NCBI GenBank assembly: GCA_964035545.1
Contig: OZ037769.1
Span: forward strand, 7,873,929-7,937,928
Reading direction: 5' to 3'
Source of the DNA: Bugula neritina
Lineage: Eukaryota > Bryozoa > Gymnolaemata > Cheilostomatida > Bugulidae
DNA: 64,000 nucleotides
The notes beneath the pieces are model-generated. The model was not told where the DNA came from, did not search any database, and was given only the letters and a program-made list of their open reading frames with translations. The position numbers were made by a program, and so were the translations under genes. Below, one piece after another: positions 25,401 through 34,300 of the stretch (position 1 is the stretch's first letter; each line of letters opens with the position of its first letter).

Positions 25401-28400
25401 CATAGTTGCAGTGTCGAAGATAGCTTGCATTTGAGGATTCAATTATGTTACTTACACTTTTCTTATACAATGGAAAATACACATGATTCTTAATTAAAAC
25501 AGTAAAGGTTTTAGTGGCATTTAAAACTGGGTACCTAGTTGAAAGTTTCTCCTTTTCAATCGGACACCATGCTTTAACCATACACGTTTTTGTTGTTGCG
25601 TTACAAACTCCAGTGGTGACACCATGACCTGAGGGAAATTGTTTGTGGATTGGAAGGCAATCGCCATCTTGCATACAGTTGGCTTCAGGTACAGTCGAAC
25701 TCTCAGCACACTCTGATGGACTTTGATCATTTGTAATTATCATATTTGTCATTACAAAAAATGCATTGTTCTCTTCGGCTGGCACCACGATATCCGTTGA
25801 ATCCCACACCTTTTGATTGCCAACCCTAGGATCTTCTGTATACACAATACCTTTGACTTTTGTTGTTGTCCCGGGAAGACCAACATCTTCTCTCTGATAG
25901 CCTTTTTTGTAAATGAGGACATATCCAATAATATAGCCAATAATAAATCCGAGTTGCAAAACTCTGTGGAATCCCGCTATCCATATAGGCTTTATACTAA
26001 CTGCTTTAGCAGTACTGTACTCACAAAAGAAGTCACTGATTGCCATTTTTATGATTTCTTTTTTTTTCATTTTCATTTATCATTCAAAAATCTCCTCGAT
26101 TTAGTTGTAAATCCAGAATGCTACTGAAATACACATTAAATGATCATGGGGTGAGCATGTAGGATGGCCTGTTATATATAATAGACTATGCAAAACTTAA
26201 CCAATCAGAGATGTGTGCCAAAAACCATGCAAAACTTAGCCAATCATAGGTATGTAATAATTCTAATATCTCACCGTCTCAACTCAAAAATGTTCTGTAT
26301 GCTCAGTGTGATCTCTTAACTCTATCTATTAGCTCTTTGTGTAAGCTTAATAGCAAAATTCGTACTAGCTTTTGAAAAGTAGTCGTGTAACTTTTGCTAC
26401 GTATGCATTATTTTATGAGCCTTGAGTTGAGGCTTTAAAATTTCTGAATGAAATGTTTCAAAATTGCAATCGAAATTCTATGCCTGTGAATATACCCTGG
26501 GCAAGGTTTACCACAAATTCACTTTTGCTGTGTAGCATATATACCTTGTGGTTTTGTATTTATATAACATGCTCTTTAATTAAGTTTGGCTTGAAGTGCA
26601 GGTTTGAAATTTTAGAAAAGCACTCCTTCTTTAGCAATCTCTTTTATCTAGAACAGAGCCCTTTTTCAACACTTTTCCATTGCTGCACTTGCATTGCTAT
26701 TTGCAAATTTGCCTGTATTATCTTATTCTCGAGCCACATTGTAGACAGCGGTGATCTCACTTGAACTACTTTTGGTAATTTCTCTATATTGTTTACATTG
26801 GCTACTGCAGATACTTCAATTAGTCTTTACTAGGCAGTTTTAGAGTTTTGAGCTTTTAATAGGCACTTGTAGTATTATAAAATATAAATAGAAAGTCTTA
26901 GTCTTATAATATTTTATTATTTCATTATAATAAAAAATGTCTTCCGTTAGTCTACACCCGACTACAATTTTTAACATCTCAACTTCTCAATCAATCCGAA
27001 ATAACCTACTTAAGCAAAGAGATTGCAGTGTTTATAACCTGGGTTTTTTTTATAAATAAACATGTCTTGTATGCTTATTTTATCATGTCAATTTGGTATG
27101 TCCTGTTTATTATAATCCCTTTATACTGCAAGGGTGTCCAACCTTTTCAGACCGAGTGCTACTAAAAGAGGATATTCTGGTGGCGAAGTCCACACTGTAA
27201 ACCTAAGCATGAGCTGGGGGCCACAGCATTAGCATTTTCAAACTACTTTATTCCAAATTCCTAGGAATCATTACACAATCAAGCTCCAGTAGTTGCTGCA
27301 GGCTGCATATTTTATAGTATGTATATAAACAAGATATTCAAAATGTGGTCTTTCACTCTATTTCATATGCTGTAAAAGTAGTTTTAGTTTTATGCCTTTG
27401 AAGGCCACATAAATGTAGGCTGGGGGCTGCATCCGGCCTAGGGGCTGCCTGTTGAACAGCCTTGCTTTATAGCATGCTTGTTTTGCATTCTTTAAACTAT
27501 CTAACTACTCAGTGAGAGTTGAAAATACAGGCAGCAGAAAAATACCTTTTGTAAGGCCAGCATAATTTATAATTATTAGTTCATATTGTTTGCACACATA
27601 AAACCAATATTTATACTAATCAGATAATGGCATCGATGGGTAACATGCAGGTCAAAATTTGAAATCATTTATCACCGTGAAGTGAACATCCACATTTCTC
27701 TTTTCCTTGCGTGAGCTATGAATGTGTATAATGCCAGAATGTGCATTTTAAATAAAGTTTCAGCCAACTGTAAATGTTTGTAAACTAAACACAAATTTAG
27801 CCATATGTTTGTAATGACAGCACAAAGCTAAATGCAGTCTTGTACTTCAATTATTTCGAGAGTATAATTTCTTATGATTCAAATTAAAAAAGATACACTA
27901 CACTCTACAGGCTTTTAGCTGCTTTGAAGCTCTTCCATCAACATTGTTTCGGTAAAACCTTTACCCCTGATTCGAACCTGAGACCTCTGGCTTGCAAGCA
28001 GGCGAACTAACCATTACACCACATGAACCACTTGGTAAACTAAGCATTACATCTCACCTATTTCTCTTCACTCCACTGGCCTCAGAAAGAAAAATTCATT
28101 AACCCATTACATCACATTGTATTAAATGTAATTTGCACATGTTTCTCGCATTGGGTTAATCACTTACCATTTATGTGGCCTTCTAAAATGGCCAAACTGT
28201 GCTTTGTATGTATCAACATTTTGTTGCTCCTGAACTTTATGTTGTCTATGTGCTTCTTGTTTTATTTTTGTGTACTTTCACGTGTACACTTTTTTTTCTG
28301 TATATTTTTTGTTACAAAGTTTTACCAATGAACTTTCAATTGTAATTTTCAAACATTTAATTTAAAAAGAAAATTGAAAAATGAACTGATCTGACCATGG

Positions 28401-30513
28401 CTCAAAAATTTAAGATTAAAATAATAATGGTAATAACAAATAAGAGGACAACTGGCTTAGTTTTCCATAGCCTATTATTTATAATTAACTTGAATGCCAG
28501 CAGCTAAAGCCTATAGCCTGATGCTTAGACAATCTCATCAGTATCCGGTAAAATAGCACAAATGAAAAAGTGGGTATAAATAGCACATTTTTAATATTGG
28601 GGTTTGGGGTTAGAAGTGTGGATTTAAGGTAGGGGGAGGGGGGGTTGGGGTTAAGGTCTAGGGTGGAGGGTTGGAGGTTTGGGTTTAGGAGTTTAGAATG
28701 AAGGTTTGGGGTGGGGGATGGTTGGGGTGAGGGTTTGAGCAAGTTTAACATTAGTGTGCTATTTCTACCTATACTTAAGGAGCAGTAGTGAAAAAATTGA
28801 GATAGCCTAAGTTATTTAGAGTTCTTAATAGATTTTGGTTTGGGGCGAATGTTGAAAATCTTGTAAGAACATAACTTCTTTTGCTACATTTCTAATCTAG
28901 AATGCAGGCTTTTCTCAATTTCTTCATTACTGCACCTACCTCTTTCTACCTAAAATTGTCCAACAAAAGAAAACATAAGCTAATAATAACCTTGTGTTTC
29001 TGTTCTCCATTTTAATCAAAATGAACTTATATTGCCGCAGCAGTTCCTTGCTTAATGTCTAGTCATTTCTCTGATGGTAATTATAAATAATTACAAGTTA
29101 TACATCTGAAGTGGAAGAAGACATGCAGTGTAACTGTTGTTGTTAAAAACATTCAATTAATGTTGTCCGACACTGTTAATCTTGATTCAATGTGTGAATA
29201 GTTTATTAATAATGTGTATATTTTTAAATATTGCTTTTACACTTAACACTATGTAAATTGTTTGTAGAAGACTATATTAAGCTCTGAGTGTGTGTGTGTG
29301 TGTGCGCGCGCGCACATATAGCAGTTATAGTAGTAGTATAGCAACTATTCTTTCACCGCAGGCATGCTCAATCTGGATGCCACTTGACCCTGTGAGCCTG
29401 GAATCTACCATTGAGTTTGTGGCAGGCTCACAGCATGCCCCGGCTTTGTACCGCCCTCGAAAGTTTGCTACTAGCAACAACTACCCCTTGGTTGAAGATG
29501 CTATGGATGGGCAGTATGAAGATGTGCCTGATATAGAGAATGATCGCGATAAATACAAGATTATAAAGTGGGCTGTGGAGGTAAAGCTACCATCTCAACT
29601 TATTTTTAGATCATTGGAAGGAATCAAATTTCTGTTATTTACATGTTTATATGTTGATATTAAACATTTAAAAAGATGCCTTACAACTTTATAAGCATTT
29701 AAAGAAATGCTGTATAACTGTCTTCAGTATATAATTATTACAAAGTTGTTGATGTAATTTGAGCTCTGCGACCAGCCATGCAATATAAAGTAGTGAATGG
29801 CCACAGTGCTATAATATTATGATATATGGCTTAGCACATGTACTATAAGTTTATATTAGTATTGTTTCATCACTAGCCAGGAGATGTGATTGTGTTCCAC
29901 ATGAGGTGTTTACATGGAGCCCCTGAGAACCTGCAACCAATACAGAGACGTGTTCTATCTACCAGATGGTTAGGTGAGTACTTCTATGGAAACAATAATG
30001 TTTTAAATATATTATATTTTAGTATACGTAAAAAATAGTTTTACATAACATTAGATGACATCGTGACATTTTAGAACACACAAACATGGTTTCCACTTCC
30101 TCGTAATATACCATCGCAAGTCAATACAGTTTCGCTAACTGTTCTCAGAGAATTCCTCATCTAGCTGCAAGTTTAAATTGGAGTTATGAAATTTAATTCC
30201 TTTACAACCTCCAATAATTTGTGTCATAAAAATATATGTTGGAAATCTAAACTTGTCATGGGTCCGGCTATTTTTACAAACAGCCAGTATTGATAAGCCT
30301 CATGACAATTTGGCGACACAAAGATGTCTCATGTATCAGCCAGAGAGAATGAATTGCAAGATTCACAGATGACTTATTTCTGTAGGAGATGACTGCGTCA
30401 TTGCTAAGAGACCATGGGTCACATCTCCACCAATAAATGGTGGGCTACAACCTGGAGACAAGGCAATGTGTGAAGAGTTTCCAAGGGTTTGGAGCAAATC
30501 CAACCAGCGCTGA
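16403..30513 (+). CDS. PhyH-type Fe(II)/2-oxoglutarate-dependent oxygenase (phytanoyl-CoA dioxygenase family)
   Basis: Six exons join in phase: 16403-16542, 17813-17957, 19437-19541, 29362-29580, 29877-29973 and 30386-30513, giving 277 residues from MSDLFQITAEQV to WSKSNQR and a stop. The family hydroxylates small molecules or acyl chains using iron and 2-oxoglutarate. The iron ligands are visible: HVD in KTPWHVDQTYYPI (about residue 115) and the distal His in CLHGAPEN (about residue 220). The likely 2-oxoglutarate arginine is in LSTRWLGDD. Length and motif order fit the compact PhyH proteins common in bacteria and fungi; the true substrate cannot be told. There is no targeting peptide or C-terminal SKL-type signal. 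Intron 3 is 9.8 kb and carries an antisense P2X gene, MITEs and duplications. The start is the first ATG of the exon and gives a family-like N-terminus. Confidence 0.92.
18006..18195. repeat. 21-bp tandem repeat, about nine units
   Basis: Unit GTGTAGTCAACATTCACTGTG with a few substitutions. It is intronic, starting about 50 bp after the donor of PhyH exon 2. Confidence 0.9.
18230..18325 (+). repeat. Dispersed repeat, copy 1 (ATGCARTTGTTTCTAAA family)
   Basis: Shares GTGGTTTCATT-GATGCA-TTGTTTCTAAACA and GAAAATTCATTCTGGTAA with copies at 31800-31930 and 34285-34400. Ends are not defined. Confidence 0.55.
20190..20521 (-). CDS. Alternative (duplicated) terminal exon of the nested P2X receptor
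   Basis: Starts at an AG acceptor with the same phase as the nearer terminal exon (23050-23390) and reads to a stop, about 110 codons. It contains EDSLIAKGYNYRFSHNYFQ, the RQLIKAYGI lysine motif and the second transmembrane segment beginning NIGSGLGILTVATIFCDI. It differs from the nearer copy at scattered positions and wholly in the cytoplasmic tail, which here ends GENMQEV. The frame is open and both ATP-contacting motifs are kept, so it looks functional. No copy of P2X exon 2 lies beside it, so use requires splicing from exon 2 at 23918 past the nearer exon. It could instead be a young non-functional relic. Confidence 0.75.
20708..21009. mobile_element. PIF/Harbinger-like MITE, 302 bp
   Basis: Inverted termini CCCCTATTCACACTTACCGTA and CCCCTCATTCCCACTTACCG with GTAAC-rich subterminal arms. 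It is flanked by TGA on both sides (20705-20707 and 21010-21012). The paralogous segment at 23580 lacks it, giving an empty-site comparison: insertion occurred after the segmental duplication. The trinucleotide duplication fits PIF/Harbinger; superfamily is an inference. Confidence 0.85.
21655..22420 (+). repeat. Dispersed repeat segment, partner 28136-29310
   Basis: Two blocks match the partner in order: 21655-21890 with 28136-28385 (CATTTATGTG, ATCAACATTTTGTTGCTCCT, TTGAAAAATGA) and 22030-22420 with 28970-29310 (TTCTGTTCTCCATTTTAAT, CATGCAGTGTAAC, TGTTGTTAAAAACAT, TCAATGTGTGAATAG). Either a duplication within the PhyH intron or two copies of a long decayed element. Confidence 0.7.
22680..22875. 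repeat. TATGTG-type microsatellite
   Basis: Irregular TATATGTGTATGTG / TATATGCG units, open in several frames on both strands. Cys/Val/Tyr or Thr/His/Tyr frames through it are artefacts. Confidence 0.9.
23040..25040. repeat. Segmental duplication, proximal copy (P2X exons 2 and 3)
   Basis: Partner of 20160-21640; see that entry for block boundaries. The similarity begins again near 22490-22530, so 22530-23090 is probably a later insertion that replaced the original P2X tail coding sequence in this copy. Confidence 0.8.
23050..26046 (-). CDS. P2RX: P2X purinergic receptor (ATP-gated cation channel), antisense within PhyH intron 3
   Basis: Three exons join in phase: 26046-25293, 24013-23918 and 23390-23050, about 396 residues. 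P2X proteins are trimeric plasma-membrane channels with two transmembrane helices and a disulfide-rich ectodomain. Visible in order: N-terminal CEYSTAKAVSIK, TM1 (LQLGFIIGYIIGYVLIY), TTKVKGI with the ATP-binding lysines, VVPAEENNAFFVMTN, GHGVTTGVC, WCPIE, LIKNHVYFP, CPVFQLGYIVDHA, exon 2 GGVVSIRISWDCNFD and YTFDRLD, then GYNYRF and RQLIKAYGI, then TM2. The first exon alone encodes 251 residues, so the gene is far less split than vertebrate P2X genes. Start: the ATG at 26046 places the STAKAV motif where the family has it; an in-frame ATG at 26076 would add ten mostly Lys/Met residues. A second terminal exon lies at 20190-20521. Confidence 0.93.
26080..27115. other. PhyH intron 3, nothing recognised (P2X upstream region)
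   Basis: Presumed promoter side of the P2X gene. Two near-repeats of CAAAACTTARCCAATCA occur at about 26190-26250 and include CCAAT motifs close upstream of the P2X start. A 103-codon open frame at 26453-26764 shows no family features. Confidence 0.35.
27127..27464. mobile_element. hAT-like MITE with 8-bp target-site duplication
   Basis: Ends read GCAAGGGTGTCCAAC and, inverted, CAAGGCTGTTCAAC. Flanks are CTTTATAC (27119-27126) and CTTTATAG (27465-27472). Terminal CAAGG(G)TG and 8-bp duplication fit the hAT superfamily. It has no transposase. It lies in PhyH intron 3. Confidence 0.8.
27962..28033 (-). repeat. tRNA-like sequence, probable SINE head (family 2)
   Basis: On the minus strand it has a good D-arm/A box (GTGGTGTAATGGTTAG) and B box (GGTTCGAATC) separated by CTTGCAAGCCAGAGGTCTCA. 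Anticodon and acceptor stems do not pair properly, so it is not a tRNA gene. A sister copy is at 31650-31722. Confidence 0.65.
28136..29310 (+). repeat. Dispersed repeat segment, partner 21655-22420
   Basis: See 21655-22420. The two homologous blocks are separated here by about 580 bp containing the G-rich tract, against about 140 bp in the partner. Confidence 0.7.
28598..28740 (+). repeat. G-rich tract with quadruplex potential
   Basis: Repeated runs of three to six G separated by short TT/TTA/AGG spacers (GGGGTTTGGGGTTAG, GGTAGGGGGAGGGGGGTTGG). It is strongly strand-asymmetric, with almost no C on the plus strand. It lies about 0.6 kb upstream of PhyH exon 4 on the sense strand. Frames through it on the minus strand (Pro/Asn/Leu-rich) are artefacts. 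Confidence 0.8.
29286..29313. repeat. TG/CG dinucleotide repeat
   Basis: Alternating GTGTGTGTGTGTGTG then CGCGCGCGCAC, about 50 bp upstream of the PhyH exon 4 acceptor; alternating purine-pyrimidine with Z-DNA potential. Confidence 0.85.
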
Positions 30514-31308
30514 AACTTACTATACATGATAATTTTGTTATATTACCTTAGAAATGATTTTGTATCTTGTAGTCCATAGCTGTACCAAATACACATTCTA
30601 TGCAAAAGCATGCTAGCATTAAACATTAATACTTTTACTAAACACGTAGTTGCCTGGCAGAAAAATGATCTTCTGTCTACTCTACACAGTACTCTATACT
30701 ATAGTCAGTTGATCACACCTGCATAGCCCATGCAAGTAGGCATCAGCTATTGGCAATGTGTAAGCTTTATTGTCAACAGGTGAAAGTTTTACAGACTGGA
30801 ATTTAAAAATATACAACAAGCTTTCTCATGCAGCTGACACAACTGAAATAGTGGATAGGCAAGAAATGCAGTATATAGTTGTACTCTACTACATAAATTT
30901 TGCAGCTGAATATTTCAGGAATAAAAATACTTCTCAACCTGAATAGCATTGAAACACAAATGAAGAGAAAATGTTCAAAAATAGAAAGTAAGCTTTCAAG
31001 TTATGCATATTGAAACAGGAAATGAAATCTTGTATTTAAAATGAAACATTATAATAGAAAATATATCTGATATGGATGGATAGATAAAATGGAATGCAGT
31101 ATAAAGTTACTAAAAACCTTTAGCATTTTTCAGCTTTCTAGCACATGTAACACATAACAGGGGAGTACTTAAAAGAAAAAAAACTTTAAAAAAGTTGAAT
31201 AAATATGAAATAAATTAAATTAGGAATGTTTTGTAGCATTAAAATGTATTTCTAGATATCACAAATAAAAAGAGTCAGTTTGTAACTATTGAAACTTAAA
31301 CAGAATAA
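30514..31308. other. Convergent intergenic spacer (PhyH 3' end / PH-actin 3' end)
   Basis: AT-rich with no recognised gene. It holds the 3' UTRs of the two convergent genes; several AATAAA-like signals are present on both strands. Confidence 0.5.
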
Positions 31309-34300
31309 TTAACCCTGAAAATAGTTCTTCCATTTAGTCAGAGTTGCCTTTCCTTGAGTCAGCCAATCATCTCTCGATATGCATGACTGGTAAAAGTTGG
31401 GTAATCTGGCCAGTATGCAAGCTCCAATATATGCAGCATGATGTCTGTGGACACTAGCATGCACCTGCAACCACAAGCAGATCGTGTCACCATGTGTCAA
31501 CAGCAGTGAGATTAAACGACACCGGCACTTTATTTAATGAAGAGTATAGCTATCTTAATAAACTGTGTTATCCTCTATTATGAGTCATCACCATAATGAG
31601 TCATTTAAAAGCTGTTTAGCCAGTAAAATCTGAAAAATAATTTTGCTCCCACTGGGACTCGAACCAAGTCCTCTGGCTTGCAAGCAAGTGTGCTACCATT
31701 ACACCACAGGGGCCACTGGGTAAACTCAACACTAGAAAATCGATTAATAACCAACAAATACTATAACTATTACAGAGAAGACATTCACTGCGTTCCTATT
31801 CCATTTATGTGGTTATGGTTTGCATTAACTTATGGTTGCAATTTGCATTACCCTATGGTTGCGGTTTCATTCGATGCAACTGTTTCTAAACATTGACTGA
31901 AAAATCCATTCCCGTAACGAGAAGCTTAGAAATGTAGTATATGGCTGCCAGAGTTGAAGTCTAAACCTGACTAGATATGAGCAATGATAAAAGTTTAATG
32001 ATACAAACAAGCTGCAAGAGTTCTAACAAATTGTAATCATATAAAGAAGACAAGTTGTGGCTGTGATGTGAATTTGAGAGTATTGCATTATTCTGAACTG
32101 CAGTGAAATATCATTTCGGAATCACATAATCTAGAAAACATACGTTCGTATGCCAATATTTGCAATATCATGCTATTGGACAGTTATTATGCTATTTTAA
32201 AGCTTGCTTGTATTTATTTAACTCCTCTGCTTTAAAGGTGGAATCTGAAATTAACAGTATATTATATTACACCCAATTGTTATTACCTGCACAGTGACAG
32301 AGGGAGGAGCTATCTCTTTGAGTTCCGCCTCCAGCCTCTCAGAAAAACCGTCAATGAGAGTTGTTCCCCCACTTAAATATATACTTTGCCACATTTCCCG
32401 CCTTAAGTCCATAGGACATTTAGTTATGACTTCCTTAATCAGCTGAGGGAGGGTTTGACTATCTACTCCAAGTAACTCACTTTTTAGTAACCCTTCAGGA
32501 GCCTTAAACCGGGCAGAATCGACTGTGATAAGCCTGAAAAGGTACAGAGCAAGAATAATATTATTCACCTTTATATAATTAAAAACATTAAAACCCCTAA
32601 AATTATTGTTATATGACACCTTAAAGTTGAAATTTAATTTTTAGTTATGTGCTGTAAGCTTATTAAAAACATTTTACACATAATTATAAAGTTTATATAG
32701 ATGCTTTTAATTATTTATTTTTGAAAATAAGTGCCATATTACTTGAAGAACTTAGCCTGCTTGAGACTTGAACATCACACAGCAATCAACCTGACTGCTG
32801 ACAGAGTTTACCTTAAATGAGCACCTTCAGGAAAATCAAACTGTTCCAGATCAACAGTGGCTTCACACAAGGAGTTATCTCCCATACATTCAAGTAAATC
32901 GTCTTCATAGTCTTGTGATACGAAGCAAGTCTGAAATATTTGCAGTTTACTAGACATCTTATGTGATACCACTTTATTTTATTCCTATATATGTGATAGA
33001 ATTGGTCTAATTAAGCTTTCTACCGCACTAAAATATTATTTTAAAGCCATTTTGCATCATACTGCTTAAACCTGGGGTTATCAATCAGCAAAAGAACCTA
33101 AAAGAATGTAATACGAAACCTAAGAATGCTTTTTTAATCTTTAGTAGATATTGAAAAAGTCGAACTGCATGCTGCAGTAATCTAATTAAATCGGAATGAA
33201 TATTTTTTAGATACTTCAATGTAGTTTTTCGTTTGTTAGAAAAATTGCATAAACTGATAAAAAAGCAATCACGCACAACGTAAGCTTAGCGAGATTTTTT
33301 TTACATCAAAATAGAAGCATGTAAAAATGCTATTCCAGTGTGTTTCAGGCTGGTTGGATAATAGGCTTTCTCATAATTAAAAATACTAAGTATTGGCAAT
33401 GGCCCGTGGAACTCATAACGTTGCTTTTAAAAGCTGGTTAGAAGTTAAAAGATGATTGTAACTTTCTTCCAGTCGTTTTAAAGAAACAGCAAAAGATTAA
33501 ATAACCATATCGTGTATTGAACTCTAATCTCCAGCTCTTATGTACCACTTCAGGTATCAGTAACACAAAACTAGATGATGCAATATCTAACTAACGTTCT
33601 CCTTGATGAGTCTAGCCACCAGATGCTCAACTGGAGTAAACAATCTGTACTCCATGAGAGAAGAGTTCAGATTGTCTGTAATTCTCGAGCCTCCGAAAGA
33701 CCTGCGGATACTCCCACCATCCACCAGGTATCCTGTAAAGTCAGAAACACAAATAGTATAAACAGTTTCTACCATTTACACAAGAATTGTGGAGATTTAC
33801 TGATAATAACCAACATAGTGTAATACTTTTACACATTAAAATATGTGATACCATGCAAAGGAATAAAAATCTTCATACAGAAGGCATCATTTAACCCAAC
33901 ATAATGCATATAATGGGCACTTCTGCTATCCTAAATTACGGAATTCTTATTCCGCCGCAGATCTCTACTAAGCGACTCAACCAAACTCTTGGTTTCTAGT
34001 GGCATAAACAAGTAATAAGTAAGATGCCTTTTATTTGTAGTCAGATATGGCATATGAAATTTGTGAACTTCAACTTAAAAGTTTTCTGCACATTAAACCT
34101 AAAATTGCACTTTGATGGAAACTAGTCAGCGCAAGGAGAACTACACAATATTCATACTCTCATCTACGCTATTTTTGAACAACTAAACTATTTGCTTGAG
34201 AGGTAACATTAAAACCTCCAGGTTTAACTATTACTGTGTTTTCTTTCCTTTGTATAATGTGAATGGATGTTCGTACAAGTGATTTTGTGATTGAGGTTTG

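Noticed and set aside
26453-26764. 103-codon plus-strand frame upstream of P2X
   Set aside because: No domain, no signal peptide pattern of note, no splice support.
31650-31722. tRNA gene
   Set aside because: A and B boxes are good but anticodon and acceptor stems do not pair.
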